Shown here one piece after another: positions 63,486-64,000 of a DNA stretch of 64,000 nucleotides (the stretch's first letter is position 1; every line of letters begins with the position of its first letter). Below the pieces are notes generated by a model. The model was given only the letters and a program-made list of their open reading frames with translations, had not been told where the DNA came from and searched no databases. Source of the DNA: Acidobacteriota bacterium (GTDB lineage: Bacteria; Acidobacteriota; Terriglobia; Bryobacterales; Bryobacteraceae); NCBI GenBank assembly GCA_016870995.1, contig VFZU01000002.1, forward strand, positions 62,001 through 126,000. Reading direction: 5' to 3'. Position numbers and translations under genes: made by a program.

Positions 63486-63749
63486 ATGGAAGTACAATCA
63501 ATCGGCTTAGCGGGGCTTGAAAAAGCGCAAGAGAAACTGGCGGCCGTCGCCAAGCGCCTCTCCAGCGGCGTTGCCGGCGGTACTTCCGGCTCAGCTCCCC
63601 CCTACGGCGGCGACATTGCTGGCGACACTGTCGACCTCAGCGCCACCATGGTCGCCCTCCTCGAAGCAAAAGTCGCCACCCAGGCCAACCTCAAGCTCGT
63701 CGAATCCGCCAACGAACTCGCCAGCAAAACCATCGACATCCTCGGCTAG
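63486..63749 (+). CDS. small protein with flagellar rod-like C-terminus
   Basis: An 87-residue protein: an N-terminal amphipathic helix (LEKAQEKLAAVAKRLS), a Gly/Ser/Pro linker and a C-terminal helix with DTVDLSATMVALLEAKVATQANLKLVE. The pattern D-x-V-x-L ... M-x-x-x-x-A-x-x-A-N-x-K-x-V resembles the C-terminal helix of flagellar rod and hook proteins (FlgB/FlgC type). No flagellar genes are nearby, so the resemblance may be structural only. Function unknown. Confidence 0.6.
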   Translation: MEVQSIGLAGLEKAQEKLAAVAKRLSSGVAGGTSGSAPPYGGDIAGDTVDLSATMVALLEAKVATQANLKLVESANELASKTIDILG

Positions 63750-63796
63750 CCCTGCTCGCGGCCCATTGCCCTCGAATCCGCATCGCAGTATCCTGT

Positions 63797-64000
63797 ATGC
63801 GCGTGAAGTACATATTACTTGGGCTTACTTCTTTATCCTGCCTGTTAGCGCAATCTGAAATCACTCTCGACGAATCCTCAATTCAGGCCTCGCTTCGTTC
63901 TAACGCCACTGTAATTTCTTTCCCATTCAGCAACCCGACTGATTCTCCAGCCAAGGCACGCCTCACGCTGGAATGGATCGAAAGCAACGACCATTCGCTC
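63797..64000 (+). CDS. secreted protein, 3' end beyond window
   Basis: Sixty-eight codons are visible, starting MRVKYILLGLTSLSCLLAQ, a signal peptide with a possible lipobox (LSCL, Cys15) or a cleavage after LAQ. The mature part begins with short beta-strand-like segments (SLRSNATVISFPFSN, KARLTLEWIE). The frame is open to the right edge. Too short to assign a family. Confidence 0.65.
   Translation, partial: MRVKYILLGLTSLSCLLAQSEITLDESSIQASLRSNATVISFPFSNPTDSPAKARLTLEWIESNDHSL

Overview
The window looks like a chromosome segment of a soil-type Acidobacteriota, most likely of the Solibacter/Bryobacter kind. This is inferred from gene content, not from a 16S gene. The evidence is two very large Oar-like TonB receptors with an N-terminal carboxypeptidase-regulatory domain, a VWFA protein of the acidobacterial type, PQQ sugar dehydrogenase with a fused cytochrome c, many secreted peptidases, an lpxD gene (so a Gram-negative envelope) and selB. 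Genes are tightly packed: ATGA, TGATG and GTGA overlaps are common and four convergent gene pairs overlap at their 3' ends.

Left part (1-11.9 kb): a partial TonB receptor, an HTTM-like membrane protein, then a small metal-response unit. That unit is a mer-type promoter, a 32-residue nine-cysteine metallothionein-like peptide that no annotation by length would catch, and its MerR-family regulator. A minus-strand selB and GGDEF/EAL pair follows. A VWFA protein and an acyl-CoA carboxylase beta subunit read the other way, then a secreted TPR protein with a clear terminator.

Middle-left (11.9-31 kb): a long plus-strand run (zinc-ribbon protein, lpxD, LOG-family protein, SpoIIE phosphatase, K+ channel, nnr, tsaE), then an SDR and a ketoacyl synthase, a decayed serine hydrolase, a Rieske protein with a cytochrome b fused to two c-type heme domains, and acpP-fabF-etfB-etfA followed by two diverged secreted paralogues.

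Middle-right (31-55.6 kb): a minus-strand cluster (PD-(D/E)XK-like protein, membrane-associated protein, frameshifted SDR, MFS transporter, old-yellow-enzyme relative), YggS and a glycosyltransferase, tRNA-Cys, then catabolic and secreted functions: double metallo-beta-lactamase protein, PQQ dehydrogenase, galactonate-dehydratase-like enolase, M20 and S9 peptidases, and a minus-strand unit of PhoD-like phosphatase, TonB receptor and ornithine cyclodeaminase-like protein. A beta-helix protein and a DUF2490-like outer-membrane protein follow.

Right part (55.6-64 kb): a 3.6-kb island lies between an intact tRNA-Gly(CCC) and a perfect 45-bp copy of its 3' half. It carries an inactivated IS481-type element and two unrecognised coiled-coil proteins, with no integrase visible. 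Beyond it are glycerate kinase, aroK, an SDR, a LON-domain protein, a HAD hydrolase, a small flagellar-rod-like protein and the start of a secreted protein.

The most noteworthy items are the MerR-controlled metallothionein-like peptide and the tRNA-Gly mini-island. Three genes are visibly broken (serine hydrolase, SDR, transposase).
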